Source: Rickettsia typhi
Lineage (GTDB): Bacteria; Pseudomonadota; Alphaproteobacteria; Rickettsiales; Rickettsiaceae
Assembly: GCA_945878545.1 (NCBI GenBank)
Contig: CAMCTQ010000003.1
Location: 1-26,718, forward strand
Direction: 5' to 3'
Length of the DNA: 26,718 nucleotides
Numbering within the stretch: the stretch's first letter is position 1; every line of letters begins with the position of its first letter. A program made the position numbers and the translations under genes. Positions 18,715 through 26,595 of this stretch are shown one piece after another. Below the pieces are notes generated by a model that was not told where the DNA came from, did not search any database, and was given only the letters and a program-made list of their open reading frames with translations.

Positions 18715-19551
18715 TCAGAATAACCCAAGTAAACCATCAATTATATTATGATGATTTGTAATGGCGAGTACGACTTCGATAGTAATCAAAAGGACAATTA
18801 TTACTTCTAATCTAGTTGAATGTCTATGATTAAGGTCACTTGATAGTACAGTATAAAGCTCATGAATGAGATTTAGATGATTATTTAATATGCCCTGTCT
18901 CAAAATAATATCCTGGAATTCAACAGTCATATTATATATTGGTTCGAAACTCGGCCTGCGCCAGAAAAACTCAGGAATATCTAGAATATCACTATGCATA
19001 TTTATAGAAAATCTTGCATTAAATAACTTGCCTAATTGTTTTGATAATTGTGATCTAGACAGAGAAACTCGGCCTGTTTGCGCTAATTCTCTCTGAATAG
19101 GTTTAGTATGTTTCAATAATGTAATAACTGACTCTTCAAGCTCATTTAATTTTACAGACTGCGCTAGAGCATGGGATACTGATAATTTTACTAGTGTAGA
19201 GTCATCACCAAGAATTATTATATTTTTTTCTTCATTGATATATGTTCTATCTTCAATATCATTGTAATCAAAATCAATAAACTCAGAATGGGCCTCTCTT
19301 AATTTTCTTTTTTCCACAAAACCAATACTTCGTAAAATCTCTTCTTCTTGGTTTTCAGTGGCACCCCAAATGATTACACACCCAAAAGTAAATAAAAACA
19401 CATCTATCGGATGAGATTCTTTATCGTATACTAGTTGATAATGCAGGACTTTTTCAACGAATTCAGGATTAATTACTGTTTTCTTTAATATAGAAATCAT
19501 TTCTTGATTTAGTGTATATTCTTCGGCAGTACAGTAGGACGAGCATCTCAT
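18715..19551 (-). CDS. RMD1/DUF155 family membrane protein (RMND1-like)
   Basis: 278-residue member of the RMD1/Sif2 (DUF155) family, which includes the mitochondrial proteins RMND1 and Mrx10. Family hallmarks are VFLFTFGCVIIWGATENQEEEIL (about 51-73; landmark FTFGCVIIWG), the FDYND block near 94-98, DDSTLVKLSVSHALAQSVKL (about 115-135), and a predicted TM helix near the C-terminus in LEVIIVLLITIEVVLAI (about 244-260). Mitochondrial homologues tether or stabilise ribosomes at the inner membrane; the bacterial role is not established. No signal peptide is visible. It is transcribed alone, divergently from bioY. Confidence 0.85.
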   Translation of the reverse strand: MRCSSYCTAEEYTLNQEMISILKKTVINPEFVEKVLHYQLVYDKESHPIDVFLFTFGCVIIWGATENQEEEILRSIGFVEKRKLREAHSEFIDFDYNDIEDRTYINEEKNIIILGDDSTLVKLSVSHALAQSVKLNELEESVITLLKHTKPIQRELAQTGRVSLSRSQLSKQLGKLFNARFSINMHSDILDIPEFFWRRPSFEPIYNMTVEFQDIILRQGILNNHLNLIHELYTVLSSDLNHRHSTRLEVIIVLLITIEVVLAITNHHNIIDGLLGLF

Positions 19552-19748
19552 GATTGATATTTAAATAATTTATCTTGAATTCTAGGTCCCAGAGCTACCA
19601 TTGTCAAACTAATTCAAGCAAATACCCCAATGATAAATAAGGTATCTGTGTTTATAGAAAACATTTTTATCATGAAGATATATATTTTCATTGACCAAGT
19701 AAAAATGTAAAATATAATCACTTTATCAATCGACTCATAAAAATTCTA
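19552..19748. other. Divergent intergenic region between RMD1 gene and bioY
   Basis: 197 bp with the bioY promoter at its right end. An 8-bp inverted repeat CTTGAATT/AATTCAAG with a long spacer lies between about 19573 and 19619; I give it no function. No tRNA or small ORF is recognised. Confidence 0.5.
19691..19718 (+). promoter_or_regulatory. Predicted sigma-70 promoter of bioY
   Basis: TTGACC (19691-19696, 5/6 to -35) and a perfect TATAAT (19713-19718) with a 16-nt spacer, 30 bp before the bioY ATG. No BioR-type palindrome is seen around it, and BirA here has no DNA-binding domain, so biotin control is not evident. Confidence 0.6.
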
Positions 19749-20324
19749 ATGAATTTAAATAATGTTATAAGAAAATCGATTACCGAGTCCAGAATTGCAA
19801 AAGTTGCTTTCGGTATAGTTTTAATATTTCTCTCAGCTCAAGCACAAATTCCCTTAAAACCCGTGCCTATAACACTCTACAGTGTAGGAATTTTGATAAT
19901 CGCTCTTTGTTATAATAAAAAAGAAGCAATGCAATCAGTACTGGGGTTTATGATTGTTGGAGCCGTTGGATTGCCAGTATTCTCGGGTTTTTCATCAGGA
20001 CTGGCAGTGTTACTAGGCCCAAGGGGGGGGTATCTTTTCGGTATGATCCTATGCGTTTACGTCGTCACAACAATGAGAGAAAAGTTTGGTGAAGATACCA
20101 TACTGAAATTGACAATATATAGCATTATCGGTTCAGCTTGCTTATTCATAATTGGTTTACCACAGCTAGCATTATTTGTTGGGGCAGAAAAAGCCATCCA
20201 AGTGGGGTTGTTGCCATTTATTATTCCTGGAATAGTAAAAGCGATGTTTACAGCCTCTTCTGTCAGGTTATTAAAAAGAAATATCAAATGGAAGAAACAA
20301 CAAAATATCAAACAGATGGAATAA
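19749..20324 (+). CDS. bioY: Biotin transporter BioY
   Basis: 191-residue substrate-binding (S) component of an ECF-type biotin transporter, inner membrane, about six hydrophobic segments. Recognised by [16 protein letters not shown] (32-47) and the BioY hallmark [25 protein letters not shown] (residues 74-98; landmark GPRGGYLFG), which forms the biotin site. No bioM/bioN energising subunits are adjacent; solitary BioY or a shared ECF module elsewhere are both known arrangements. The coding sequence contains eight consecutive G at 20023-20030, encoding Arg-Gly-Gly. It overlaps the DUF1284 gene by 37 bp. Confidence 0.93.
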   Translation: MNLNNVIRKSITESRIAKVAFGIVLIFLSAQAQIPLKPVPITLYSVGILIIALCYNKKEAMQSVLGFMIVGAVGLPVFSGFSSGLAVLLGPRGGYLFGMILCVYVVTTMREKFGEDTILKLTIYSIIGSACLFIIGLPQLALFVGAEKAIQVGLLPFIIPGIVKAMFTASSVRLLKRNIKWKKQQNIKQME

Positions 20325-20734
20325 TAAAATTTCGTCCCCATCATTTCATGTGTACTCTTGGTTTTCAAGGACACGGCTACTCTCTTGGTTTTGTAAAAAA
20401 TTATAAAAAAATAGTCCAAAAACTAACCTCTGATGAGAGCACGCTTATTGAAGTAGTAGACAATATGGATAGTATCTGCCTTGCCTGTCCTAATAAAATA
20501 AATGAAACATTGTGCAAAACTCAAAACAAAATTACTAAGTTAGATTATAGGCACCAAAAGGTACTACAGTTCAGAGCTCGTGAGATATTAAGTTGGAAAG
20601 ATGCCAAACTCAGGATAAAACAGCACATGACTACCCAGAAGTTTGATTATGCTTGCGATGGTTGCTCATGGAAGGATTATGGAGTTTGCCAAAAAGCTTT
20701 AGAAAATTTGTTACGTGATACCGACAATATCTAA
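20288..20734 (+). CDS. DUF1284 protein, cysteine-rich
   Basis: 148-residue protein of the DUF1284 family, function unknown. I start it at ATG 20288 (MEETTKYQ), inside bioY, because the conserved family start [18 protein letters not shown] (about 15-32; landmark [13 protein letters not shown]) follows closely; longer reading frames upstream are merely bioY in another frame. Seven cysteines occur at 22, 64, 67, 76, 123, 126 and 134. They form CLACP and [12 protein letters not shown] patterns that could bind an Fe-S cluster or zinc. The 37-bp overlap with bioY suggests coupled translation. A link to biotin or Fe-S metabolism is inference from position only. Confidence 0.8.
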   Translation: MEETTKYQTDGIIKFRPHHFMCTLGFQGHGYSLGFVKNYKKIVQKLTSDESTLIEVVDNMDSICLACPNKINETLCKTQNKITKLDYRHQKVLQFRAREILSWKDAKLRIKQHMTTQKFDYACDGCSWKDYGVCQKALENLLRDTDNI

Positions 20735-20744
20735 TTTGTAACTT

Positions 20745-20770
20745 AGAATGCACTTTTGTGCATTCTCTTA
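20745..20770 (+). terminator. Terminator-like hairpin after bioY-DUF1284
   Basis: Perfect 9-bp stem AGAATGCAC/GTGCATTCT with a TTTT loop (20745-20766), 11 bp after the stop codon, followed by the short pyrimidine stretch CTTACC. The stem is strong for this AT-rich DNA; the U tract is weak. Confidence 0.65.
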
Positions 20771-20899
20771 CCAGCCATGACATTTCTGACTCAGCACGAT
20801 TAACTTTGAATGCTTTCGCATCATTGTGATTAGAAATTGCTTGCGCCGCCTATTTTCTCTTTTAAATTAATTATATGTTTTTTCATCATTACAAATTCA

Positions 20900-21883
20900 A
20901 TGTCTTCTTTTATAACTACTGCACGCTACGATCATTTTATTTCAAGCTCAAAAGATGAGCAGATTCTTTTGCACCTTCGCGAAGTTTCACCTACGCAAAC
21001 TACTGTAGAACCAAGAGCTGTTCTATGCGTACACGGCGCTGTTCTTTCGAGTATAATTTTTGATATTCCTGTAAAAGGAGCATCTTGGCTTGATTATTTT
21101 GCTAAAAACAATCTCCATGCTTTTGCCCTTGACCTGAGAGGCTATGGTAAATCCACAAAACCGAATGTCATGGATGCTCATGAACAAGACGCCCCTTCCG
21201 TGTGTACTCACTATGATGCGCTTTCTGATATTGCAGATGCTGTTAATTATATACGATCCAAATTTTTAGTTGATCAAGTCACCATTGTAGGTCTTTCTTG
21301 GGGCAGTCTCCTTGCAGGGAACTTTACTCATAAATACCCCCATTTAATAAGTCATTTAGTACTGATTGGCCCTGTTTATAGCTACCAAAACCCAATCTGG
21401 GCTCCAGTCATTGACCCAAATGACCCAACGAAACGACACCCAGCTATTGGTGGATATCGTGTTATTAGCAAAGAAGCTATGCAAACTATGTGGAATCTTG
21501 AAATCCCATTTGAAGATAAGTCGTTATGGAGAAATCCTAATGTATGGAATACTATCGAGGATGAGATACTAAGCGGCGACCGCATATGGGCAACTACTAA
21601 TAATGTCAAGGCTATACGTTGCCCTAGTGGGGTTGTAGATGATGTGGTGGCCATGTACAACGGTCACATTTTTTATCCCGCTGAAGAAATCTTGGTACCA
21701 ACACTTATCTTAAGGGGCGATCATGATACAAGTTCTCACCCGCACGATATGGAGAACCTCTTCAAAAGACTTGGCGCAGAGATCAAACAATACATTCAAA
21801 TAGGCAATGCTTCTCACTATGCTCTTGCAGAAAGACGAGCGCCATACATGATGACTATGGTTCATGGATTTATTCAAAGTTGA
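20900..21883 (+). CDS. Alpha/beta-hydrolase fold protein
   Basis: 327-residue alpha/beta hydrolase from ATG at 20900. The oxyanion-hole motif VHGA (about 44-47), the nucleophile elbow GLSWGS (Ser133), an acid in LRGDHDTSS (Asp274 or Asp276) and the catalytic His306 (NASHYAL) are all present and in order. ALDLRGYGKST after strand 4 is the usual lid-entry segment. A TTG at 20837 would add 21 residues with a hydrophobic stretch (LIICFFIIT), possibly a signal anchor; neither start has a good ribosome binding site. Substrate is unknown. It stands alone, and its richer G+C codon choice in places hints at acquisition by transfer. Confidence 0.82.
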   Translation: MSSFITTARYDHFISSSKDEQILLHLREVSPTQTTVEPRAVLCVHGAVLSSIIFDIPVKGASWLDYFAKNNLHAFALDLRGYGKSTKPNVMDAHEQDAPSVCTHYDALSDIADAVNYIRSKFLVDQVTIVGLSWGSLLAGNFTHKYPHLISHLVLIGPVYSYQNPIWAPVIDPNDPTKRHPAIGGYRVISKEAMQTMWNLEIPFEDKSLWRNPNVWNTIEDEILSGDRIWATTNNVKAIRCPSGVVDDVVAMYNGHIFYPAEEILVPTLILRGDHDTSSHPHDMENLFKRLGAEIKQYIQIGNASHYALAERRAPYMMTMVHGFIQS

Positions 21884-21980
21884 CATATACCAGCATTAGC
21901 GTACATTACTGGTTCTAGATCTTTATCTCTGGATTTGTTATGAATTTTAAATCTCTAATAGGAGCGTAGAATTCTACTTA

Positions 21981-22004
21981 ATACTTGACTATTTTAGTTG
22001 TCTA
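21981..22004 (+). promoter_or_regulatory. IscR type-1 binding site
   Basis: The 24 bp starting ATACTTGACT and continuing with ATTTTAGTTG then TCTA match the E. coli IscR type-1 consensus at 22 of 24 positions by my reading, including the GACTATTTTAGT core. It overlaps the -35 of the predicted iscR promoter, where bound [2Fe-2S]-IscR would block RNA polymerase. Negative autoregulation is the natural inference. Confidence 0.65.
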
Positions 22005-22025
22005 AGTTAGTCTTAAAATTATAAT
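21998..22025 (+). promoter_or_regulatory. Predicted promoter of the isc operon
   Basis: TTGTCT (21998-22003) and perfect TATAAT (22020-22025) with a 16-nt spacer, 26 bp before the iscR ATG. The -35 lies inside the IscR-type site. A second TTGACT at 21985 has no well-spaced -10. Confidence 0.55.
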
Positions 22026-22051
22026 TTTAGAGATTTAAGGAAGTCAATTAT

Positions 22052-22480
22052 ATGATGCTAACAACTAAAAGCAGATATGCGGTTATGGCAATATTAGAAG
22101 TTGCATCTAGTGGATCAACAAAGCCAATGAGACTCTCTGATATTTCTGAAAAACAAACTATACCTCTGAATTATTTGGAACAGATCTTTTTAAAACTAAA
22201 AAAAGCGAATATAGTTAAATCAGTGAAAGGTCCTGGTGGTGGTTACTGTCTTAATTCTGCTTCGGAATCACTGAATATTATTGAGATTATAGATGCTGTT
22301 GAAGAAAACACAAAAATGACACGTTGCTCCGTTGATAAAACCTGTCGAAAAAATGGCGCTAAATGTATGACTCATGATTTATGGAAAGGCCTTGGCAACC
22401 AAATTCGCAATTATTTTTCATCTATTTCAGTGGCTGATGTTATGTCAGGGAAAATAAATTTCCATATAGTGAAAGAGTAG
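22052..22480 (+). CDS. iscR: Rrf2-family Fe-S regulator IscR
   Basis: 142-residue winged-helix regulator that senses [2Fe-2S] supply and represses the isc operon. The N-terminal LTTKSRYAVMAILEVA and the wing motif KGPGGGYCL (59-67) are Rrf2 hallmarks. The cluster ligands fit Cys92, Cys98 and Cys105 with His108 (KCMTHDLW). Spacing between the second and third cysteine is six residues, one more than in E. coli. The first of two consecutive ATGs is chosen because AAGGAAG ends 8 nt upstream. It leads the iscR-nifS-iscS-iscU-iscA-rsmA run, 5 bp before the next gene, and its own type-1 site is upstream. Confidence 0.92.
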   Translation: MMLTTKSRYAVMAILEVASSGSTKPMRLSDISEKQTIPLNYLEQIFLKLKKANIVKSVKGPGGGYCLNSASESLNIIEIIDAVEENTKMTRCSVDKTCRKNGAKCMTHDLWKGLGNQIRNYFSSISVADVMSGKINFHIVKE

Positions 22481-22485
22481 ATAAT

Positions 22486-23595
22486 ATGATTTACCTTGAC
22501 CACAACTCCACAACAAATCTTTTAGAGGATGCTAGGAACACAATGATAGCAGCCCTTGAAAAACCTTTGAATGCATCTGCTATACATGGATTTGGTAGAG
22601 AAGGAAAAAAAATAATCGAAAGAGCTAGAAAGCAAATAGCTAATCTTGTTGGAATTATTAACCATTTTCGTGATTATCATATTACTTTTACTTCCTCAGG
22701 CACTGAAGCAAATAATTTGATATTATCCAATTTTAAGAATGGTGAGATTTTTATTTCAGCTATCGAGCATGCATCTATTCTGGCCCACTGCAACTTTGCA
22801 AATAATATTCAGGTAATTGAAGTAAATAAAAATGGTATACTAGACCAAGAAGACCTAAAAGATAAACTTTCCAAAAGTAAGGTTGATAAAAAATTAGTCT
22901 CAGTAGTCTTGGCTAATAATGAAACTGGAGTCATTCAAGATATTAAGGAGATCACCAAAATAGCTCATAATTTTGGAACTCTTGTCCATAGCGACTGTGT
23001 ACAGGCAGTCGGTAAAATACCAGTAGATTTAATAGATCTAGACATCGATTTTGCAACAATTTCTGCCCACAAGATCGGTGGACCAATAGGTTCTGGTGCT
23101 TTAATTAGCAAAGCAAAGTATCATCTAGTTCCGCATATTATCGGCGGCGGACAAGAAAAAGGACTCCGCTCAGGCACTGAAAATATAGCTGCTATTGCTG
23201 GTTTTGGTATAGCTGCAGAAATTGCAAGCAAAGAGCAAATATCAAGATATGAGTATTTAAAGAAATTAAGAGATTATTTAGAAAAAGAAATAGTCAAAGA
23301 TTTTCCAAATATTAAAATTGTAAACCTTGAATCCACTCGTCTGCCAAATACTAGTTTAATTATAAATATTGGCAAAAAAGCTGAAACACAGATTATTGCT
23401 TTTGATTTAAAAGATATCGCAATCAGTTCAGGAGCAGCCTGCTCATCAGGGAAAATAGGTTCCTCAAAAACTCTAGCAGCAATGGGGTTTAGTGAAGAGG
23501 AAAGAGATTCTGCGATCAGAGTTTCGCTTGGTAGCATAACTACAAAAAAGGATGTAGATAAATTTTTAGAAACATATAGAGAAGTAAATAGTTAA
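22486..23595 (+). CDS. Cysteine desulfurase, NifS/IscS-like (first of two)
   Basis: 369-residue class-V aminotransferase-fold, PLP-dependent cysteine desulfurase. Key residues present: His95 stacking on PLP (IEHASI), Asp170 (HSDCVQA), the Schiff-base Lys196 (SAHKIGG) and the active-site Cys319 (SSGAACSSG). It is shorter than the true IscS that follows and lacks the IscS C-terminal KWAAH-type tail that contacts IscU. It resembles the NifS-like paralogue found next to IscS in Rickettsia. It probably also supplies sulfur, but its acceptor is unknown. It lies 5 bp after iscR and 11 bp before iscS. Confidence 0.88.
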   Translation: MIYLDHNSTTNLLEDARNTMIAALEKPLNASAIHGFGREGKKIIERARKQIANLVGIINHFRDYHITFTSSGTEANNLILSNFKNGEIFISAIEHASILAHCNFANNIQVIEVNKNGILDQEDLKDKLSKSKVDKKLVSVVLANNETGVIQDIKEITKIAHNFGTLVHSDCVQAVGKIPVDLIDLDIDFATISAHKIGGPIGSGALISKAKYHLVPHIIGGGQEKGLRSGTENIAAIAGFGIAAEIASKEQISRYEYLKKLRDYLEKEIVKDFPNIKIVNLESTRLPNTSLIINIGKKAETQIIAFDLKDIAISSGAACSSGKIGSSKTLAAMGFSEEERDSAIRVSLGSITTKKDVDKFLETYREVNS

Positions 23596-23606
23596 ATATT
23601 ATAAAT

Positions 23607-24863
23607 ATGAGAAAGATAGAAGATTTAAAACAAGAATTAGTTAGGAAAAATTGCAGATTCCCAATTTATCTGGATAATCAAGCAACTACGCAAATAGATC
23701 CAAGAGTGGTTGAAACAATGATACCTTACTTGACTTCAAATTTTGGCAATCCTCATTCAAGGAGCCATTCTTACGGATGGGATGCAGAAGAAGCTTGTGA
23801 GCTTGCAAGAAAACAAGTTGCAGATCTCATTGGCGCAGAAGCAAAAGAAATAATATTCACTTCCGGTGCAACAGAAGCAAATAATTTAGCTTTAAAAGGA
23901 ATTGCTAAATTTTACGGTGAAAAAAAGAAACATATTATAACTCTTATTACCGAGCATAAATGTGTTTTAGATAGCTTAAGGCATCTTGAGCAAGAAGGAT
24001 TTTCAGTTACTTATCTACCAGTTATGACAAATGGTGTTGTAGATCTTAAAGTCCTTGAAGAGGCAATTACTGATCAAACAATGCTAGTTTCTATAATGGC
24101 TGTAAATAATGAAATTGGAGTAATTCAACCTTTAAAAGAAATAGGAAAAATTTGTCGTAAATATGGCGTATTTTTTCATTCAGATATAGCACAAGCTTTT
24201 GGTAAAATTCCTCTTGATGTAAATGACTTAAACATTGATCTTGCCAGTATTTCTGGACATAAAATTTATGGTCCAAAAGGTATTGGTGCTCTGTATTTAC
24301 GGAAGAAACCAAGAGTTCGTCTTTCTCCTTTATTTAATGGTGGTGGACAAGAAAGAGGCCTTCGCTCTGGCACGCTTGCACCATTTCTGGTAGTTGGTCT
24401 TGGCAAAGCAGCATCCATTGCTGCTAAAGAAATGGATAAAGATTATCAGCATGTTAAAAAACTTTTTGATAAATTCTTAAACAAAATTACCTCAGAAGCA
24501 AAAGATATATATTTAAATGGCGATAAAGATCAGAGATATCCAGGTAATTTAAATTTAAGTTTTGCCTATATTGAAGGGGAATCAATGATTCTAGCTATCA
24601 AAGATCTAGCAGTTTCTTCTGGTTCAGCTTGCACTTCAACTTCACTTGAACCTTCGTATGTCTTAAGAGCAATAGGGCTAGATGAGGCACTTGCTCATAC
24701 TTCCATTCGCTTTGGTATGGGACGTTTTACTACCGAAGCAGAAATTGATTATGCAATAGACTTGTTATTATCAAAAATAAATAAACTACGAGAACTCAGT
24801 CCTTTATGGGAAATGGTACAAGAAGGAATTGATATTAGTGCAATCAAGTGGGCAGCTCATTAA
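23607..24863 (+). CDS. iscS: Cysteine desulfurase IscS
   Basis: 418-residue principal cysteine desulfurase, supplying sulfane sulfur to IscU and tRNA thiolation. PLP site: His117 (TEHKCV), the [10 protein letters not shown] strand (191-200) and Lys219 ([10 protein letters not shown]). The catalytic loop [17 protein letters not shown] (338-354; landmark [10 protein letters not shown]) carries Cys342. The C-terminus ends SAIKWAAH, the IscU-contact tail. The first 18 residues extend beyond the E. coli start, as in other alphaproteobacteria. Gap to iscU is 25 bp. Confidence 0.95.
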   Translation: MRKIEDLKQELVRKNCRFPIYLDNQATTQIDPRVVETMIPYLTSNFGNPHSRSHSYGWDAEEACELARKQVADLIGAEAKEIIFTSGATEANNLALKGIAKFYGEKKKHIITLITEHKCVLDSLRHLEQEGFSVTYLPVMTNGVVDLKVLEEAITDQTMLVSIMAVNNEIGVIQPLKEIGKICRKYGVFFHSDIAQAFGKIPLDVNDLNIDLASISGHKIYGPKGIGALYLRKKPRVRLSPLFNGGGQERGLRSGTLAPFLVVGLGKAASIAAKEMDKDYQHVKKLFDKFLNKITSEAKDIYLNGDKDQRYPGNLNLSFAYIEGESMILAIKDLAVSSGSACTSTSLEPSYVLRAIGLDEALAHTSIRFGMGRFTTEAEIDYAIDLLLSKINKLRELSPLWEMVQEGIDISAIKWAAH

Positions 24864-24888
24864 AATAAAACTAAAAAAATAAAAAATT

Positions 24889-25269
24889 ATGGCATACAGT
24901 AAAGAAGTAATCGATCATTACGAAAATCCACGCAACGTAGGAGTCCTTGATAAACAGGATAGCTCAGTTGGAACTGGCTTAGTTGGCGCACCAGCTTGTG
25001 GTGATGTATTAAAATTACAAATCAAAGTTAATGAAGAAGGTATAATTACTGACGCAAAATTCAAAGCTTTTGGTTGCGGATCAGCTATTGCTTCAAGCTC
25101 TCTTGTTAGCGAATGGGTCAAGGGCAAGAAAGTTGATGAAGCAATGGAAATAAAAAATACTGAAATTGCTAAGCATTTATCCCTTCCACCAGTAAAATTG
25201 CACTGTTCACTGCTGGCTGAAGATGCTATTAAAGCAGCAGTTAATGATTATAAACAAAAGCAAAAATAA
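24889..25269 (+). CDS. iscU: Fe-S cluster scaffold IscU
   Basis: 126-residue scaffold on which [2Fe-2S] clusters are built. The three ligand cysteines are Cys37 (APACGD), Cys63 (FGCGSA) and Cys106 (LHCSLLAED), with the conserved Asp39. The HscA recognition motif LPPVK is at 99-103, directly before Cys106. This confirms that the hscB-hscA pair at the other end of the window is its partner. Length is typical (about 128). It sits between iscS and iscA. Confidence 0.97.
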   Translation: MAYSKEVIDHYENPRNVGVLDKQDSSVGTGLVGAPACGDVLKLQIKVNEEGIITDAKFKAFGCGSAIASSSLVSEWVKGKKVDEAMEIKNTEIAKHLSLPPVKLHCSLLAEDAIKAAVNDYKQKQK

Positions 25270-25274
25270 AAATC

Positions 25275-25640
25275 ATGAAAGCTGTTTTGCAAACTAATTC
25301 ACCTCAAAAGAAACAAGTAATGGCTTTAACCGATAGAGCTATTGCTCAGGTTAGAAATCTACTTAAAAAGAGAGGAAAACCATCTGTTGGAATAAGAATT
25401 GGCGTGAAATCTGGTGGCTGTTCTGGGTTAAAATATTTCGTAGAATATGCTGATGAGAAGGGAAAATATGATGAAGTGGTTCAAGATCAGGATATAACCA
25501 TTTTGATTGATCCAAAAGCTCTCATGTATCTTCTTGGTACTCAGATGGATTATATCAGCGAGCAATTTAAATCTGGTTTTACTTTTTCTAATCCTAATGA
25601 AAAAGGGAAATGCGGTTGTGGAAGCTCCTTTAATGTATAG
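25275..25640 (+). CDS. iscA: A-type Fe-S carrier IscA
   Basis: 121-residue A-type carrier that receives clusters and passes them to [4Fe-4S] targets. The three conserved cysteines are Cys49 (SGGCSGLKY) and the C-terminal pair Cys113 and Cys115 (KCGCGSSF). The core begins at about residue 16 ([11 protein letters not shown]); the preceding 15 residues are an extension unless translation starts at the internal ATG at 25320. It lies 5 bp after iscU. Its last codons overlap the proposed rsmA start by 8 bp. Confidence 0.93.
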   Translation: MKAVLQTNSPQKKQVMALTDRAIAQVRNLLKKRGKPSVGIRIGVKSGGCSGLKYFVEYADEKGKYDEVVQDQDITILIDPKALMYLLGTQMDYISEQFKSGFTFSNPNEKGKCGCGSSFNV

Positions 25641-26595
25641 AGACCAGTTACAGCTAAATTCAGTAAGGTTCAGACAAAATGAATTTAAGAGCAAGCATGC
25701 GCAGCGTATATTAATACGTGAGCACAGGCGCGACTCGCGAAATTCTTTTGTATCAACCTTACTGAATGACGCTCTGCCATCGATTGCTAAATTAGCAAGT
25801 AAGCATGGAATTGCCCCCTTAAAGAAACTTGGTCAAAATTTTATATTCGATGAAAGTCTATGCGATAAAATTGTTAAAGCAAGTGGTCTAGCAAAAGGCG
25901 ATTTAGCTTTAGAAGTAGGCCCTGGTCCTGCTGGTCTTACCAGGTCTATCTTGAATGCATCTCCCGAAAAGTTAATAGTTATCGAAATGGATAAGAGATG
26001 CGTGCCGCTGCTTGATGAAATCAAAACTATTTATCCAGCTCTTACAGTAAAACAAGGTGATGCCTTAAAGATAAGTTTGCTGGATCTTGGAGTTGACAGA
26101 AAAATAAACATAATCTCTAACCTACCTTATAATATTGGTAGTGTATTATTAATTTCATGGTTACACCAATTTCAAATGGTGAATAGCATGACCTTGATGT
26201 TGCAAAAAGAGGTAGTAGATCGAATCGTTGCCAAACCAGGCACTAAGGCCTATGGTAGACTTTCTGTTATTTGCCAAATTGTCTGCAACGTGAAAAAATG
26301 CTTTGATGTTAGCCCTAAAGCTTTTTATCCAGAACCAAAAATTTGGTCTAGTGTAGTTAGATTAGAACCTAAAGAAAACGTACCCAATCAAAAATTACTG
26401 TCAAAAATCGAGGAAATTACGAATATTGCTTTTTCTGGTCGTCGGAAAATGATCAAATCCTCTTTGAAATCATTATCTTCAGAGATTGGTTCCGTATTAA
26501 CAAAACTTTCTATTGCAGATACTCTGCGTGCTGAAAATCTATCACCCCAAGATTATTTGGCTTTAGCTGAAGAAATGATAAACTTAGAATTTTAA
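25633..26595 (+). CDS. rsmA: 16S rRNA dimethyladenosine transferase, N-terminus encoded by a palindromic element
   Basis: 320-residue RsmA/KsgA, dimethylating A1518 and A1519 of 16S rRNA. Motifs: [10 protein letters not shown] (64-73), the SAM site [10 protein letters not shown] (94-103) and catalytic NLPYNIG (163-169), then [17 protein letters not shown] (landmark FYPEPK) and [11 protein letters not shown]. The family normally starts at MLPSIAK; here LPSIAK is residue 48-53 and preceded by Ala, with no in-frame ATG nearby. I therefore choose ATG 25633, which has GGAAG 8 nt upstream and overlaps the iscA stop. The extra 47 residues are mostly encoded by a 110-bp palindromic element and are Arg/Ser/Asn-rich. 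Longer frames from inside iscA are not credible. Confidence 0.88.
   Translation: MYRDQLQLNSVRFRQNEFKSKHAQRILIREHRRDSRNSFVSTLLNDALPSIAKLASKHGIAPLKKLGQNFIFDESLCDKIVKASGLAKGDLALEVGPGPAGLTRSILNASPEKLIVIEMDKRCVPLLDEIKTIYPALTVKQGDALKISLLDLGVDRKINIISNLPYNIGSVLLISWLHQFQMVNSMTLMLQKEVVDRIVAKPGTKAYGRLSVICQIVCNVKKCFDVSPKAFYPEPKIWSSVVRLEPKENVPNQKLLSKIEEITNIAFSGRRKMIKSSLKSLSSEIGSVLTKLSIADTLRAENLSPQDYLALAEEMINLEF
25658..25767. repeat. 110-bp palindromic element inside the 5' end of rsmA
   Basis: Terminal arms of 13 bp are perfect: ATTCAGTAAGGTT (25658-25670) and AACCTTACTGAAT (25755-25767). With a few mismatches and one bulge the pairing extends inward to about 25686 and 25740 (shared ACAAAA-GAATTT). The centre is G+C-rich with AGCATGCGCAGCG and CACAGGCGCGACTCGCG. 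The entire element is open in the rsmA frame, the hallmark of Rickettsia palindromic elements inserted in genes. It is unrelated in sequence to the element at 18592-18700 but of the same size and design. Confidence 0.75.

Noticed and set aside
20138..20734. Longer 198-residue version of the DUF1284 protein
   Set aside because: The first 50 residues are bioY sequence read in another frame; the family start matches ATG 20288.
25507..25632. Longer rsmA beginning inside iscA
   Set aside because: The residues are iscA codons out of frame; ATG 25633 has a good ribosome binding site.
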